Below are positions 50,489 through 58,326 of a stretch of DNA of 64,000 nucleotides, piece after piece (positions within the stretch are counted from its first letter, which is position 1; each line of letters begins with the position of its first letter). The position numbers and the translations under genes are program-made. The notes under the pieces were generated by a model. That model made no database searches and had not been told where the DNA came from. It saw only the letters and a list, made by a program, of their open reading frames with translations. This DNA is from Hyphomicrobiales bacterium (GTDB lineage: Bacteria; Pseudomonadota; Alphaproteobacteria; Rhizobiales; Rhizobiaceae), in NCBI GenBank assembly GCA_900468805.1, contig UEIF01000006.1, positions 1 through 64,000 of the forward strand, written 5' to 3'.

Positions 50489-51355
50489 ATGACGGCAGCG
50501 CCCTCATCCCCCTCGATGCGCAGCACGATATCGGCTCCGTTTGTCCGCATGCCGGGCAGCATCGCCCTGTGCTGCGCATGGATCGCTATCGTGGTTATCG
50601 CCGGCATCACGGGCCGATGGTCGGCCCCTTTCGATTACACGCATCAGGATCCGCTTGGGCGGTTGGCGCGGCCGCTCGCATCCGTCGCCCATCTTCTTGG
50701 AACCGATTACCTGGGACGGGACATCGTCAGCAATCTGCTGATCGCGACCCAGACGACATTGATGATTGCACTCGTCGGATCGCTCATCTGCGCCTTGATC
50801 GGAACGAGCCTCGGCCTGCTTGCCGCTCATTTCGGCGGCTGGATCGACAATGCCATCATGGGCTTTGCCGATGCGATGGCGGCAGTGCCGTTTATCATCG
50901 TTGCGCTCAGCGTTCTCGCGCTCTTCGGTTCCAGCCCGCTGCTGTTCGTCTTTCTCGTCGGTTTTGCAAGCTGGGAACGCTATGCGCGACTGACGCGCGG
51001 CCTCGTCATCAGTGCCAAGGAAGAGGGCTATGCGGAAGCGGCCCGTATTGTCGGCGTTCCACCAATGCGCATCTATCTGCGTCATATGCTGCCGAACATC
51101 GCCGGTCCGCTCATCGTGCAGTTCACCATCAACTTCCCGGAAATCATCCTCCTGGAAAGCGGCTTGAGTTTTCTCGGGCTCGGCATCCAGCCGCCCGAGA
51201 CCAGTCTCGGGCTGATGGTGGCCGACGGCCGGAACTACCTGGCGATCGCCTGGTGGCTCGCAGCATTCCCCGGTGCCGTCATCGTTCTCACGACCCTGTC
51301 GATCAGCCTGCTCGGCGACTACCTGCGCGACCGGCTCGACGCGCGCCTCCGTTAA
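50489..51355 (+). CDS. ABC transporter permease (DppC/OppC type)
   Basis: This is a 288-residue permease. After a cytoplasmic N-terminal stretch there is a first helix, the HLLGTDYLGRDIVSNLL segment of the family, and the coupling loop YAEAARIVGVPPMRIYLRHMLPN. It ends with GDYLRDRLDARLR, the usual DppC C-terminus. It starts two bases after the dppB-type stop and is followed by the phosphodiesterase gene after 16 bp. Confidence 0.9.
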   Translation: MTAAPSSPSMRSTISAPFVRMPGSIALCCAWIAIVVIAGITGRWSAPFDYTHQDPLGRLARPLASVAHLLGTDYLGRDIVSNLLIATQTTLMIALVGSLICALIGTSLGLLAAHFGGWIDNAIMGFADAMAAVPFIIVALSVLALFGSSPLLFVFLVGFASWERYARLTRGLVISAKEEGYAEAARIVGVPPMRIYLRHMLPNIAGPLIVQFTINFPEIILLESGLSFLGLGIQPPETSLGLMVADGRNYLAIAWWLAAFPGAVIVLTTLSISLLGDYLRDRLDARLR

Positions 51356-51371
51356 TTGAAAGGAAATAGGC

Positions 51372-52172
51372 ATGAACCCGCTCAGAATGACGATTGAAAA
51401 CATGCGCCTCGGCGGCCACCGCGGCCATAGCGCTGGCGCGCCGGAAAACACGCTCGCCGCATTTAAAAAGGCTTTCGAGTTTGTCGGTCCGCCGGCCACC
51501 TGCGAGACCGATCTCAGCATCACCAGTGATGGCGAACTCATCCTGATGCACGATAAGACAGTTGACCGCACCACCAACGGTCACGGCATCGTGCAAAAGA
51601 TGACCTATTCGGAAATCTCCAAGCTCGATGCGGGCAGCTGGTTCGGCCACGAATTTACCGGAGAGCGGGTCCCGCGGCTCCGCGATGCCCTGCAACTCGC
51701 CCGTGAACTCGGCATCATCTATCAGCTCGAGCTCAAGATCTACGACCGCAACGATGTCCTTTTCGCGAAACTGCGGGCCCTGATCGATGAACTGGGTTGC
51801 GCCGACCTCTTGCAGTTTTCTTCGTTCGACTACGTCCAGCTGAAGGCCGTGAAGGAGGTCATTCCCGACGTGCCGACAGTCGGTCTGATGCACTCCCGTC
51901 TGATCGACCCGGCTGCGATCGCCCGGCAGGCCAATCTCGATGCCATGAATATCGAGGTCTATCACTTCGCCAGCGGCGAGGCGCACCAGCTTCACGAAGA
52001 AGGCTTCGCCGCGTTCACCTATTTGCCGGCGGGATATCATGAAAAACTGATGCAGTATGGCGTCGATATCGAGGCGCAGATCATCCAATGGGTTCGTGAA
52101 GGCCAGTTGGACCAGCTCCTCGGCGACGATGTGGCGCAGGTCACAAGGCTTAGAGATGAAGCGCGTGGTTGA
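51372..52172 (+). CDS. Glycerophosphodiester phosphodiesterase
   Basis: This 266-residue cytoplasmic GDPD enzyme shows GGHRGHSAGAPENTLAAF (catalytic His-Arg and metal Glu), CETDLSITSDGELILMHDKT (second His and metal ligands), YQLELKIYDRNDV and LQFSSFDYVQLKAV. It cleaves glycerophosphodiesters to glycerol 3-phosphate plus an alcohol, or in a few relatives releases the other phosphate monoester. It is linked to a Dpp-type importer and overlaps an inositol-monophosphatase-family gene by 17 bp, which suggests glycerophosphoinositol as substrate. It is a distant paralogue of the enzyme at 14426. Confidence 0.9.
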   Translation: MNPLRMTIENMRLGGHRGHSAGAPENTLAAFKKAFEFVGPPATCETDLSITSDGELILMHDKTVDRTTNGHGIVQKMTYSEISKLDAGSWFGHEFTGERVPRLRDALQLARELGIIYQLELKIYDRNDVLFAKLRALIDELGCADLLQFSSFDYVQLKAVKEVIPDVPTVGLMHSRLIDPAAIARQANLDAMNIEVYHFASGEAHQLHEEGFAAFTYLPAGYHEKLMQYGVDIEAQIIQWVREGQLDQLLGDDVAQVTRLRDEARG

Positions 52173-52983
52173 TACGCATGGCTATGCCTCGTCTGGTCGT
52201 CCAGCCGAGGCTATCGTTGAAGACATCGCAAGGGAAGCTGGGGAACTGGCCTTGGCCCATTTCCGGTCGCTGGCTAGCCTGCCGGTCGAAAGGAAGGGGC
52301 ACCTCGATCTGGTGACAAAGGCCGACAGGCAGGTCGAGGAATTCCTGGTCGCCAGACTGCGGGAAGCCTTCCCCGATGACGGAGTTTTCGGCGAAGAAGG
52401 TGGTGAAATTCCAGGTACATCTGGCCGTATTTGGGTCATCGATCCGATCGATGGCACATTCAACTTCGTTCGAGGCGGCCAGAACTGGGCGATCTCCATT
52501 GGCCTGTTCGAAAACCGGCGCCCTACGTTCGGGGTGATTTACGCCCCGGTCCGCCAGCTGATGTTGGTCGGGGGGCGATCGGTCGGGGCACGGTTGAACG
52601 GCAAACCTGTCAAGCCGTTGCCAGCCCTGGACATGTCGGCAGCATCGGTCGGTTTCAGTTTCCACCCCTCCATCCCGACGTCAGACCGCATCGAGGTGGT
52701 GCGCTTCCTTTCAGACGAGTTGCAGATCAACTTCCGCTTCTGCGGATCAGCGACGCTGTCGCTGGTCGAGGTTGCGATGGGGGAAACCGACGGCTACATC
52801 TCGCTTGGGGACTCGACTTGGGACGTGATGGCGGCCCTGCCAATCCTCGAGAGCCTCGGTCTTTCTCATACCATTGACTGGAGCCGAACCGGCCTTTCCG
52901 AGAAATTGCGGTTTGCATGCGGAAACGATGAGCTCCTGTCGATGCTAGTCCCGCTCCTGCGGAGCGTTACACATGCCGCGTGA
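52156..52983 (+). CDS. Inositol monophosphatase-family phosphatase
   Basis: This is a 275-residue lithium-sensitive-type phosphatase. The metal sites are in VTKADRQVEEFL, FGEEGG (Glu pair), VIDPIDGTFNFVRG (Asp-Pro-Ile-Asp-Gly-Thr) and the late Asp in STWDVMAALPI. It removes phosphate from inositol phosphates or related sugar-phosphates. Its ATG lies 17 bases inside the end of the phosphodiesterase gene, so the two are made together. The substrate (inositol phosphate, glycerol phosphate or histidinol phosphate) cannot be fixed from sequence. Context favours inositol or glycerol phosphate. Confidence 0.87.
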   Translation: MKRVVDTHGYASSGRPAEAIVEDIAREAGELALAHFRSLASLPVERKGHLDLVTKADRQVEEFLVARLREAFPDDGVFGEEGGEIPGTSGRIWVIDPIDGTFNFVRGGQNWAISIGLFENRRPTFGVIYAPVRQLMLVGGRSVGARLNGKPVKPLPALDMSAASVGFSFHPSIPTSDRIEVVRFLSDELQINFRFCGSATLSLVEVAMGETDGYISLGDSTWDVMAALPILESLGLSHTIDWSRTGLSEKLRFACGNDELLSMLVPLLRSVTHAA

Positions 52984-53057
52984 GGAAATAGAGTCCAACT
53001 AATCTCCACTACATTGATTCCGGTCTCGCAAACGTTCACGGGCGACCGGCCATCGCT

Positions 53058-53285
53058 TCACCTGTCCGGCCACACCAGCGACCGGGCAATATCGATGATG
53101 TCATCGCGAGGGGGTCGGGTCCTCCCTATTCCAGGCGACACCGAGTTCAATCTTGAAATCGACGCCTCGCACCTTCTTCAACTCGAAACCGCGGTTAGGC
53201 AGATCCTGTGTCCGTTCCGGCACGAAGCCGATGCCAAGGCCAAGACCGGCTGAGACAAGCGACACCAGCGAGAAGGTATCGCAGC
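53058..53285 (-). pseudogene. LysR-family regulator remnant (C-terminal ligand domain), copy 2
   Basis: On the minus strand, from about 53285, the frame reads DTFSLVSLVSAGLGLGIGFV, PERTQDLPNRGFELKKVRGV and DFKIELGVAWNREDPT. It then changes frame near 53105 and ends DDIIDIARSLVWPDR before TGA at 53058. It matches the copy at 29060-29460 and contains a short internal duplication (SLVSLVS). No HTH region is present. Confidence 0.72.
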
Positions 53286-53354
53286 ACTAAGCACCACGCA
53301 TCTTTCATGCTAGATTGGCGTTCCAGAAAATCTACGACCTCGAGCGAAACAGCC

Positions 53355-53534
53355 ATGGCAGCAGGAAACAAATCGTCCCAGGCGGGAGCGCCACATAAAC
53401 GTCACCACAAATTCAATGCCAAGCGAGACCCTAAGCCAGAAGTACTCGCCGAGGCCAATCGCACTGTTTTGCGGATTGCTCTCGCGGTGGGGATTGGTTT
53501 TCTCGTCGTCGTCGCCGTTCAGGTACTGTGGTAG
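53355..53534 (+). CDS. Small membrane-anchored protein of unknown function
   Basis: This is a 59-residue product: a basic, soluble N-terminal part (HKRHHKFNAKRDPKPEVLA) followed by one C-terminal transmembrane helix (IALAVGIGFLVVVAVQVLW). It is likely tail-anchored with the basic part in the cytoplasm. The frame is open upstream, but the start at MAAGNKSS fits composition and lies downstream of the decayed LysR fragment. I do not recognise the family. The ribosome-binding site is weak, so the gene call is tentative. Confidence 0.45.
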   Translation: MAAGNKSSQAGAPHKRHHKFNAKRDPKPEVLAEANRTVLRIALAVGIGFLVVVAVQVLW

Positions 53535-53609
53535 CCGCCGTGCGATGAGCGAAACGACGCTAGCCCGGCGGCCATGATCAATAAGGGACGGACGTCCGAC
53601 CGCGTCGGC

Positions 53610-53852
53610 TCAATCCTGCGTCAGATCACCGACTTCACCGAAACCAGCAAGCAGTCTTGGCGAACTCATATCGCCCGTTTCGCTGTCGACCATCACTGAA
53701 TAGGCTCCTACGCCAATAGACCTGGCCGACATCGCTAAAGCTATCTTCTCCGCAGACGTCCCATTCGAGGCCTGTCGCATGTCTCCTGGCACCAAGCCCG
53801 CCCGGTTGCGCTTGAACGGGACGACGATAAATTTCTCCGACAGCGACATCAT
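53610..53852 (-). CDS. Small conserved rhizobial protein of unknown function
   Basis: This is an 80-residue cytoplasmic protein starting MMSLSEKFIVVPFKRNRAGL. The pattern (short beta-strand, LVPGDMRQASNG, helix AEKIALAMSARSIGVGAYSV, then VDSETGDMSSPRLLAGFGEV) resembles small proteins found repeatedly in rhizobial genomes, whose function is unknown. The Asp/Glu and Gly placement suggests a compact alpha/beta domain. It may be cotranscribed with other genes on the minus strand but no operon partner is evident. Confidence 0.65.
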   Translation of the reverse strand: MMSLSEKFIVVPFKRNRAGLVPGDMRQASNGTSAEKIALAMSARSIGVGAYSVMVDSETGDMSSPRLLAGFGEVGDLTQD

Positions 53853-53880
53853 TGATCTCCGGATGTTTCGAATGCGCGAT

Positions 53881-54021
53881 TCAGGTCAGAGCTTCGATCT
53901 GCTCATCGAGCGCGCGTAGCCACTCGAGGTAGCGCGAGCGAAGCGGATGGTCCTCCGGTAGCCCCTCGAATTTTGATTGCGCTAGCTGACGTTGGTCTCT
54001 CAGTAGTTTCAGCCGACTCAT
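53881..54021 (-). CDS. Very small protein (46 residues), unknown function
   Basis: The frame starts MSRLKLLRDQRQLAQSKFEG, continues through LPEDHPLRSRYLEWLRALDE and ends QIEALT. The preceding sequence AAAGGTGAGAGCGAG gives a good ribosome-binding site. It is predicted to be two amphipathic helices separated by a proline turn, with balanced charge, unlike random sequence. It lies 28 bp upstream of the 80-residue gene on the same strand. I do not recognise a family. Confidence 0.5.
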   Translation of the reverse strand: MSRLKLLRDQRQLAQSKFEGLPEDHPLRSRYLEWLRALDEQIEALT

Positions 54022-54187
54022 CTCGCTCTCACCTTTGCAGTATTTAATGCGGTAAACCAAAAATGGCAGGTTTACCAGCTTTGTTCTTACTCTGTTCCAA
54101 TTCTACCCGGACCGCAATTGACCTGGCGATCCGCGTGACAAGAATCGATGACGTGTCTGCGACAGCAAGACATATTCAGCCGCACAT

Positions 54188-54610
54188 TCAAGCGCGGTCA
54201 CTGTCGTATTCCGCCTGAGCGCGCTCCATCTCCGGCCCGTTGGTGATCGCCCATTCGTATAGCGCAGCAAACGGCTGACGCAGGGATTCCGCCATCGGCG
54301 TGATGGAATACTCGACGCCAACGGGTGCCGTCGGCAACACATGGCGCTCAACCAGCCCATTTCGCTCAAGCCGTTTGAGCGCATCTGCCAACGCCTTGTG
54401 GGTTATCCCATCCAAGCGGCGCATGATTTCATTAAATCGCGATGGTCGAGTGCAAAGAACGCTAAGGATCAACACCGACCATTTGTTGCCAATCTGCTCG
54501 AGGATCGGCCGCGCCCGCCTGGCGTCGATCAAGGCTTCCTCCATGACCTTCTTGTTCGACTGTCTTACCACTGAAATATGGGAAACCGGACCTTTGCGGG
54601 TTTCGGGCAT
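54188..54610 (-). CDS. HxlR-family transcriptional regulator
   Basis: This 140-residue winged-helix protein has the HxlR signature: RARPILEQIGNKWSVLILSV, then RPSRFNEIMRRLDGITHKAL, ADALKRLERNGLVERHV and the wing VGVEYSITPMAESL. HxlR regulators often respond to electrophiles or redox changes and control a divergent gene. Here the divergent region 54611-55002 holds no obvious target before the GGDEF-EAL gene at 55003. The start at MPETRKGP is preceded by GGAG at a suitable distance; a longer frame upstream is probably untranslated. Confidence 0.85.
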   Translation of the reverse strand: MPETRKGPVSHISVVRQSNKKVMEEALIDARRARPILEQIGNKWSVLILSVLCTRPSRFNEIMRRLDGITHKALADALKRLERNGLVERHVLPTAPVGVEYSITPMAESLRQPFAALYEWAITNGPEMERAQAEYDSDRA

Positions 54611-55002
54611 AGATATACTCCACGATATCTGCTTTGCAGTTAGTGCGTATTTTAGCGTTGATATAGAACGTATATCTTTTCCTTGCATCGAAAAAATTGC
54701 AAGGAGTTCACATGAGACTCGCCTGCTCGGCGGTCGGGTCGAGCTCGTATCGTATCCCCGGCTGATCCTCATGCTGCAAAGCAAGACGTGAGGCTCTCGC
54801 CAGCGTGCTGGGTTCGTTGTCAATCAGTGGCATTGGCCCGTCCACTCGCCCCGCTTTGGTGGCGGGTGCGATCGGCGTGGAGGAGGTAAAGCTCCGACAC
54901 TATGCTTGTTTCTATTATTTCAAACAGCTGCTACTAATATACACTCTTAAAGTGCCTTAGAGTGTCGGTTCAGCTTGTAGGAAGCAATAGAGGCCAGGAA
55001 GC
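54611..55002. other. Intergenic/promoter region before the signalling operon
   Basis: AT-rich segments near 54640-54700 and 54905-54950 suggest divergent promoters for the HxlR gene and the GGDEF-EAL gene. A region around 54712-54900 with more coding-like composition may be a decayed gene, but I could not assign it. Confidence 0.4.
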
Positions 55003-56679
55003 ATGACAAAGCCCCGATCAAGCTGGCAGGGACCTTCAGCTCCCGCCGCCGCGACGGAGGGTAAATTCGACAGGCTCTTCCTCTTCGATAGCCAGTTCAA
55101 TCTCGTTGCCTGCCCTTCAAATATTGAAGCGGCTGCTAATCTCGGTCCGAACGCATCCCTTCCGGAAATGTATCCTAATTTGGATATGTCCGTGGTGGCC
55201 CGGTACGTGCAGTCAGGGGACCCAGTTCCCCTCCGCCTGTCGCCTGTCCTCTTCGCCGGGGAATCTGGGCACCTCACGATATTTGCGGCTGGAAACTTCC
55301 TGGCCGTGGTGCAGTCCTATCGACCGGATCACGACGAGCGCAACACCCTCCTGCACCAGGCCCATCACGATGCGTTGACAGGATTACCGAACCGTCGACA
55401 GTTCAGCAGCGACCTCAGCGATGGGTTGCGGGGAATCGACGGCGGCCCCGACGTGGTCTCGCTAATGCAGTTGGACCTCGACGACTTCAAGCCCGTGAAC
55501 GACACCCTCGGCCACCCGGCCGGAGACAAGCTTCTCCAGCTCGCAGCCAACCGCATTGTGAGCTGCCTCGGCAGCGAGGATCGCGCATATCGGCTTGCGG
55601 GTGACGAATTTGCAGTGATTTCGCTTGGACATGGACATCCGGCACGAAGTCGGGAGCTCGGCGAGCGCCTGGTCCGCGCGTTCAAAGATCCCTTTACGCT
55701 CGATGGCATCGCTGTGTTCGTCGGCTTGAGCGTGGGGATATCGGTGGCACCTGTCGATGGCCGGGATCCGGAGACGTTAATGAAGGCATCCGATGTTGCG
55801 CTTTATGCTGCAAAGACGGAAGGCAGAGGACGAGCGAGCACGTTCGAGGCGAAAATGCTTCACATCATCGAGCAGCGGGAACTGCTGCGCCGAAGTCTTC
55901 GCATAGCCTTGGAAAAACAGCAATTCTCCGTCGAATATCAGCCCATTGTGGAAAGCTCTCGCGTCGTAGGATTCGAAGCGCTCCTCCGCTGGAAGCATCC
56001 CTTGCTCGGCCACATACCACCTTCCGTTTTCATCCCGATGGCTGAACGTGACGGGCTGATGCCGGAGATCGGCTCCTGGACCTTGCAACAGGCGTGTCGA
56101 CAAGCGCTCGACTGGCCGGAAGATTTCACTCTGGCGGTCAACGTGTCTCCGGCCGAATTCCTGTGGGACGGACTTACGGACCGAATTTCGCAGACACTGG
56201 ACGAAATCGGACTTCCGGCCGAGCGACTGGAACTGGAGATTACCGAAAGCGTCCTCCTCGAGCGCACCGTGAACAATCTGGACACGCTCAACACGCTCAG
56301 CATCCTGGGCATCCGGATTTCCCTCGACGACTTCGGGACCCAGTACTCCTCGCTGAGTTATCTGAAGAATTTCCCCTTCGACACCATCAAGATCGACAAG
56401 TACTTCGTCGCGGATATCGAAACCAATCCGAAAAGCCAGGCCATCGTACGTGCCATCACCGTGCTTGCGCATGACCTCGACATGCAGGTGACAGCAGAAG
56501 GTGTCGAGACCCAAGCGCAGGCGCAATGGCTGACGGAAATCGGATGCGATCGGATCCAGGGGTTTCTCGTCAGCGCTCCCCTTTCGGTCAATTCCTTGAA
56601 GAAGTTCCTGTCTACGCCGGATCGGCGGCATAGCGCCATGTACAATCGCACCGAGTCACCTAACCATGCGCGACCTTGA
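55003..56679 (+). CDS. GGDEF-EAL protein (cyclic di-GMP turnover)
   Basis: This is a 558-residue cytoplasmic protein. Residues 20-115 are a PAS-like N-terminal part, 125-290 the GGDEF domain and 300-540 the EAL domain. The cyclase active site reads RLAGDEFAV, an AGDEF variant of GGDEF, with the DALTGLPNRR and DLDDFKPVNDTLGH motifs intact. The phosphodiesterase side keeps EALLRWKHP, NVSPAEF, LEITES, SLDDFGTQYSS, TIKIDKYFV and AEGVET, so EAL activity is likely. It is the first gene of a signalling operon with a kinase-like protein, STAS proteins and a PP2C phosphatase. Confidence 0.9.
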   Translation: MTKPRSSWQGPSAPAAATEGKFDRLFLFDSQFNLVACPSNIEAAANLGPNASLPEMYPNLDMSVVARYVQSGDPVPLRLSPVLFAGESGHLTIFAAGNFLAVVQSYRPDHDERNTLLHQAHHDALTGLPNRRQFSSDLSDGLRGIDGGPDVVSLMQLDLDDFKPVNDTLGHPAGDKLLQLAANRIVSCLGSEDRAYRLAGDEFAVISLGHGHPARSRELGERLVRAFKDPFTLDGIAVFVGLSVGISVAPVDGRDPETLMKASDVALYAAKTEGRGRASTFEAKMLHIIEQRELLRRSLRIALEKQQFSVEYQPIVESSRVVGFEALLRWKHPLLGHIPPSVFIPMAERDGLMPEIGSWTLQQACRQALDWPEDFTLAVNVSPAEFLWDGLTDRISQTLDEIGLPAERLELEITESVLLERTVNNLDTLNTLSILGIRISLDDFGTQYSSLSYLKNFPFDTIKIDKYFVADIETNPKSQAIVRAITVLAHDLDMQVTAEGVETQAQAQWLTEIGCDRIQGFLVSAPLSVNSLKKFLSTPDRRHSAMYNRTESPNHARP

Positions 56680-57157
56680 GGGCTGTAAATTGAAGCCGAT
56701 GGCGGCATTGGAATTGGACTCGGGTCTCCTGATGGCGGAATGGGCACTCTGCGACCGCGTCGTCGAATACCTTGCCCAGGTTGCGGGCCAAATGCACGAG
56801 GATGCAGCACGGTACTCCAATTTCCTGTCGCTTATCGTCAACGAGCTGGTGGAACTGGCCTTCAAGACGTCCTCCGGAGAAGGAACCGTCAAATTCGAAG
56901 TTCACAAGGACGCCGAAGATTTGCACATAAGCGTAGGCTACCTGTGTCGTGAAGACGATTGCCAGAACATCGTTCGGCTCATCGGGGAAGCATCGGCAGA
57001 GAAGCTTCGACCGAGAGCCGCTAGCGCGATCATCGATGATGAGTTGCGCTTAGTTCGCCTCGCAAAGCTGTTCCACGTTGAACTGTCAGCGCACGCTGCG
57101 CCGTCCGGTCGGATTGCAATCGCATCGTCGTTGAAATGGCGCGGGGAGTTCCATTGA
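56666..57157 (+). CDS. slr1658-family (SiaB-like) HATPase-type kinase protein 1
   Basis: This is a 163-residue protein of the slr1658/DUF6272 group, which includes SiaB of Pseudomonas. A N-box-like element is visible as FLSLIVNELVELAFKTSS, followed by the short G-box region near RAASAIIDDELRLVRLAKLF and a final beta strand (PSGRIAIASSLKW). Proteins of this group phosphorylate or dock STAS-type partners. It overlaps the GGDEF-EAL gene by 14 bp; ATG 56699 is a possible alternative start. It lies immediately before a STAS-methyltransferase fusion, its likely partner. Confidence 0.65.
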   Translation: MRDLEGCKLKPMAALELDSGLLMAEWALCDRVVEYLAQVAGQMHEDAARYSNFLSLIVNELVELAFKTSSGEGTVKFEVHKDAEDLHISVGYLCREDDCQNIVRLIGEASAEKLRPRAASAIIDDELRLVRLAKLFHVELSAHAAPSGRIAIASSLKWRGEFH

Positions 57158-58326
57158 ACGCGAATCTCGGCAAGTTCACGCTGCAATTCGACCCAACAAA
57201 CCAGGAGATCGCTCTCGTTGGGAAACTGAGGCCGCGATCTCCAATCGACATGCGCGAGATCCTCGGTCAGGTGAGGCATGGCCTCGACGCATGCAAAGGC
57301 GTCGCGTACCTCAACGTCAAGAGACTGACCAACATCAACCAAACCGCATTCCATGCCTTGGGCGAGGTCCTCTCATCCGTATGCTCACACAGAGCTGACT
57401 TCAGCGTCGTGGTCGTGACATCCAGCGTGATATCCTGGTCGGCCACGCTGTTCCGTGAACTGGCGGAGAGAGAGCCGAACATCACGGTCCAGGTCTACGA
57501 CTCCGCATTCTATCCCGGCCAAACGTTCGTCGAGGACGAGAGCTTCATACCTATTCTGCGGACACAGACGAAGATGACGTGGAGGCACGAACGTCAGATG
57601 CTACCTCGTCACGGCCTGCGGAGCGGCGCGTTTGTCGCCGATATCTGTTGCGGCATCGGCGATTTTGCCACTCTTATACACAAGGAATTCAGCCCTGCCC
57701 GTCTGGTGGCATTGGACCACTCGAAACGAAGCCTGGAATACGCACGCCGTGTAGCAGCCGAATTCGGACTTTCGGGCATCGAATACACCTATGGTGACGC
57801 CTCGCAGATGCTTCTCGGGGACAACCTGTTCGATTTTGTCACCTGCCGCCACTCGCTCCAGATTTTCGACAGGCCCGACCTGCTGCTGCGGGAACTTCAT
57901 CGCATCTGCAAGCCGGGGGGCCGGGTCTACATCACCAATGAGAAAAATTCACACTGCCTCGGCGAGCCACATTCGCAGTCCATCCAATGGACCTACAACG
58001 AAGTCGCCAGGCTTTTCAGCCACTTCGATATGGACGTCGAGATGGGCCCGAAGAGCAGACGCTTCCTGACGGATGCGGGTTTCGAGCAAATCCAAGTCGA
58101 GAGCTTCATGGTGACCAATCTCGATGGCGACCCGCAAGACTTTGCCGACATGATCGAGGCTTGGGAGAATGTCTATGCTGGGGAAATGGCGGTGCGTCGT
58201 GGAGATACTCCTGAGTTCATCAGAAAATTCCGTCAGGGTTTCCGAGACCATATAGCCGCTGCCCTTCACCCCAAGGGATATGCCGGATGGCCAATCTGGG
58301 CAGCCTCGGGACGGAAGCCGTTTTAA
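57154..58326 (+). CDS. STAS-like domain fused to SAM-dependent methyltransferase
   Basis: This is a 390-residue fusion. Residues 1-125 form a slr1659/STAS-type domain (FTLQFDPTNQEIALVGKL, then GVAYLNVKRLTNINQTAFHA and DFSVVVVTSSVISW). Residues 130-390 form a class I methyltransferase with VADICCGIGDFATL (SAM loop), LVALDHSKRSLEYARR, YGDASQMLLGDNLFDFVTCR and ICKPGGRVYITN. I favour the TTG at 57154, which overlaps the previous stop and follows GGGGAG by eight bases; ATG 57136 is the alternative. Thr in NINQTAFH aligns with the phosphorylatable Ser/Thr of STAS partners. The methyl acceptor is unknown. Confidence 0.8.
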   Translation: MNANLGKFTLQFDPTNQEIALVGKLRPRSPIDMREILGQVRHGLDACKGVAYLNVKRLTNINQTAFHALGEVLSSVCSHRADFSVVVVTSSVISWSATLFRELAEREPNITVQVYDSAFYPGQTFVEDESFIPILRTQTKMTWRHERQMLPRHGLRSGAFVADICCGIGDFATLIHKEFSPARLVALDHSKRSLEYARRVAAEFGLSGIEYTYGDASQMLLGDNLFDFVTCRHSLQIFDRPDLLLRELHRICKPGGRVYITNEKNSHCLGEPHSQSIQWTYNEVARLFSHFDMDVEMGPKSRRFLTDAGFEQIQVESFMVTNLDGDPQDFADMIEAWENVYAGEMAVRRGDTPEFIRKFRQGFRDHIAAALHPKGYAGWPIWAASGRKPF

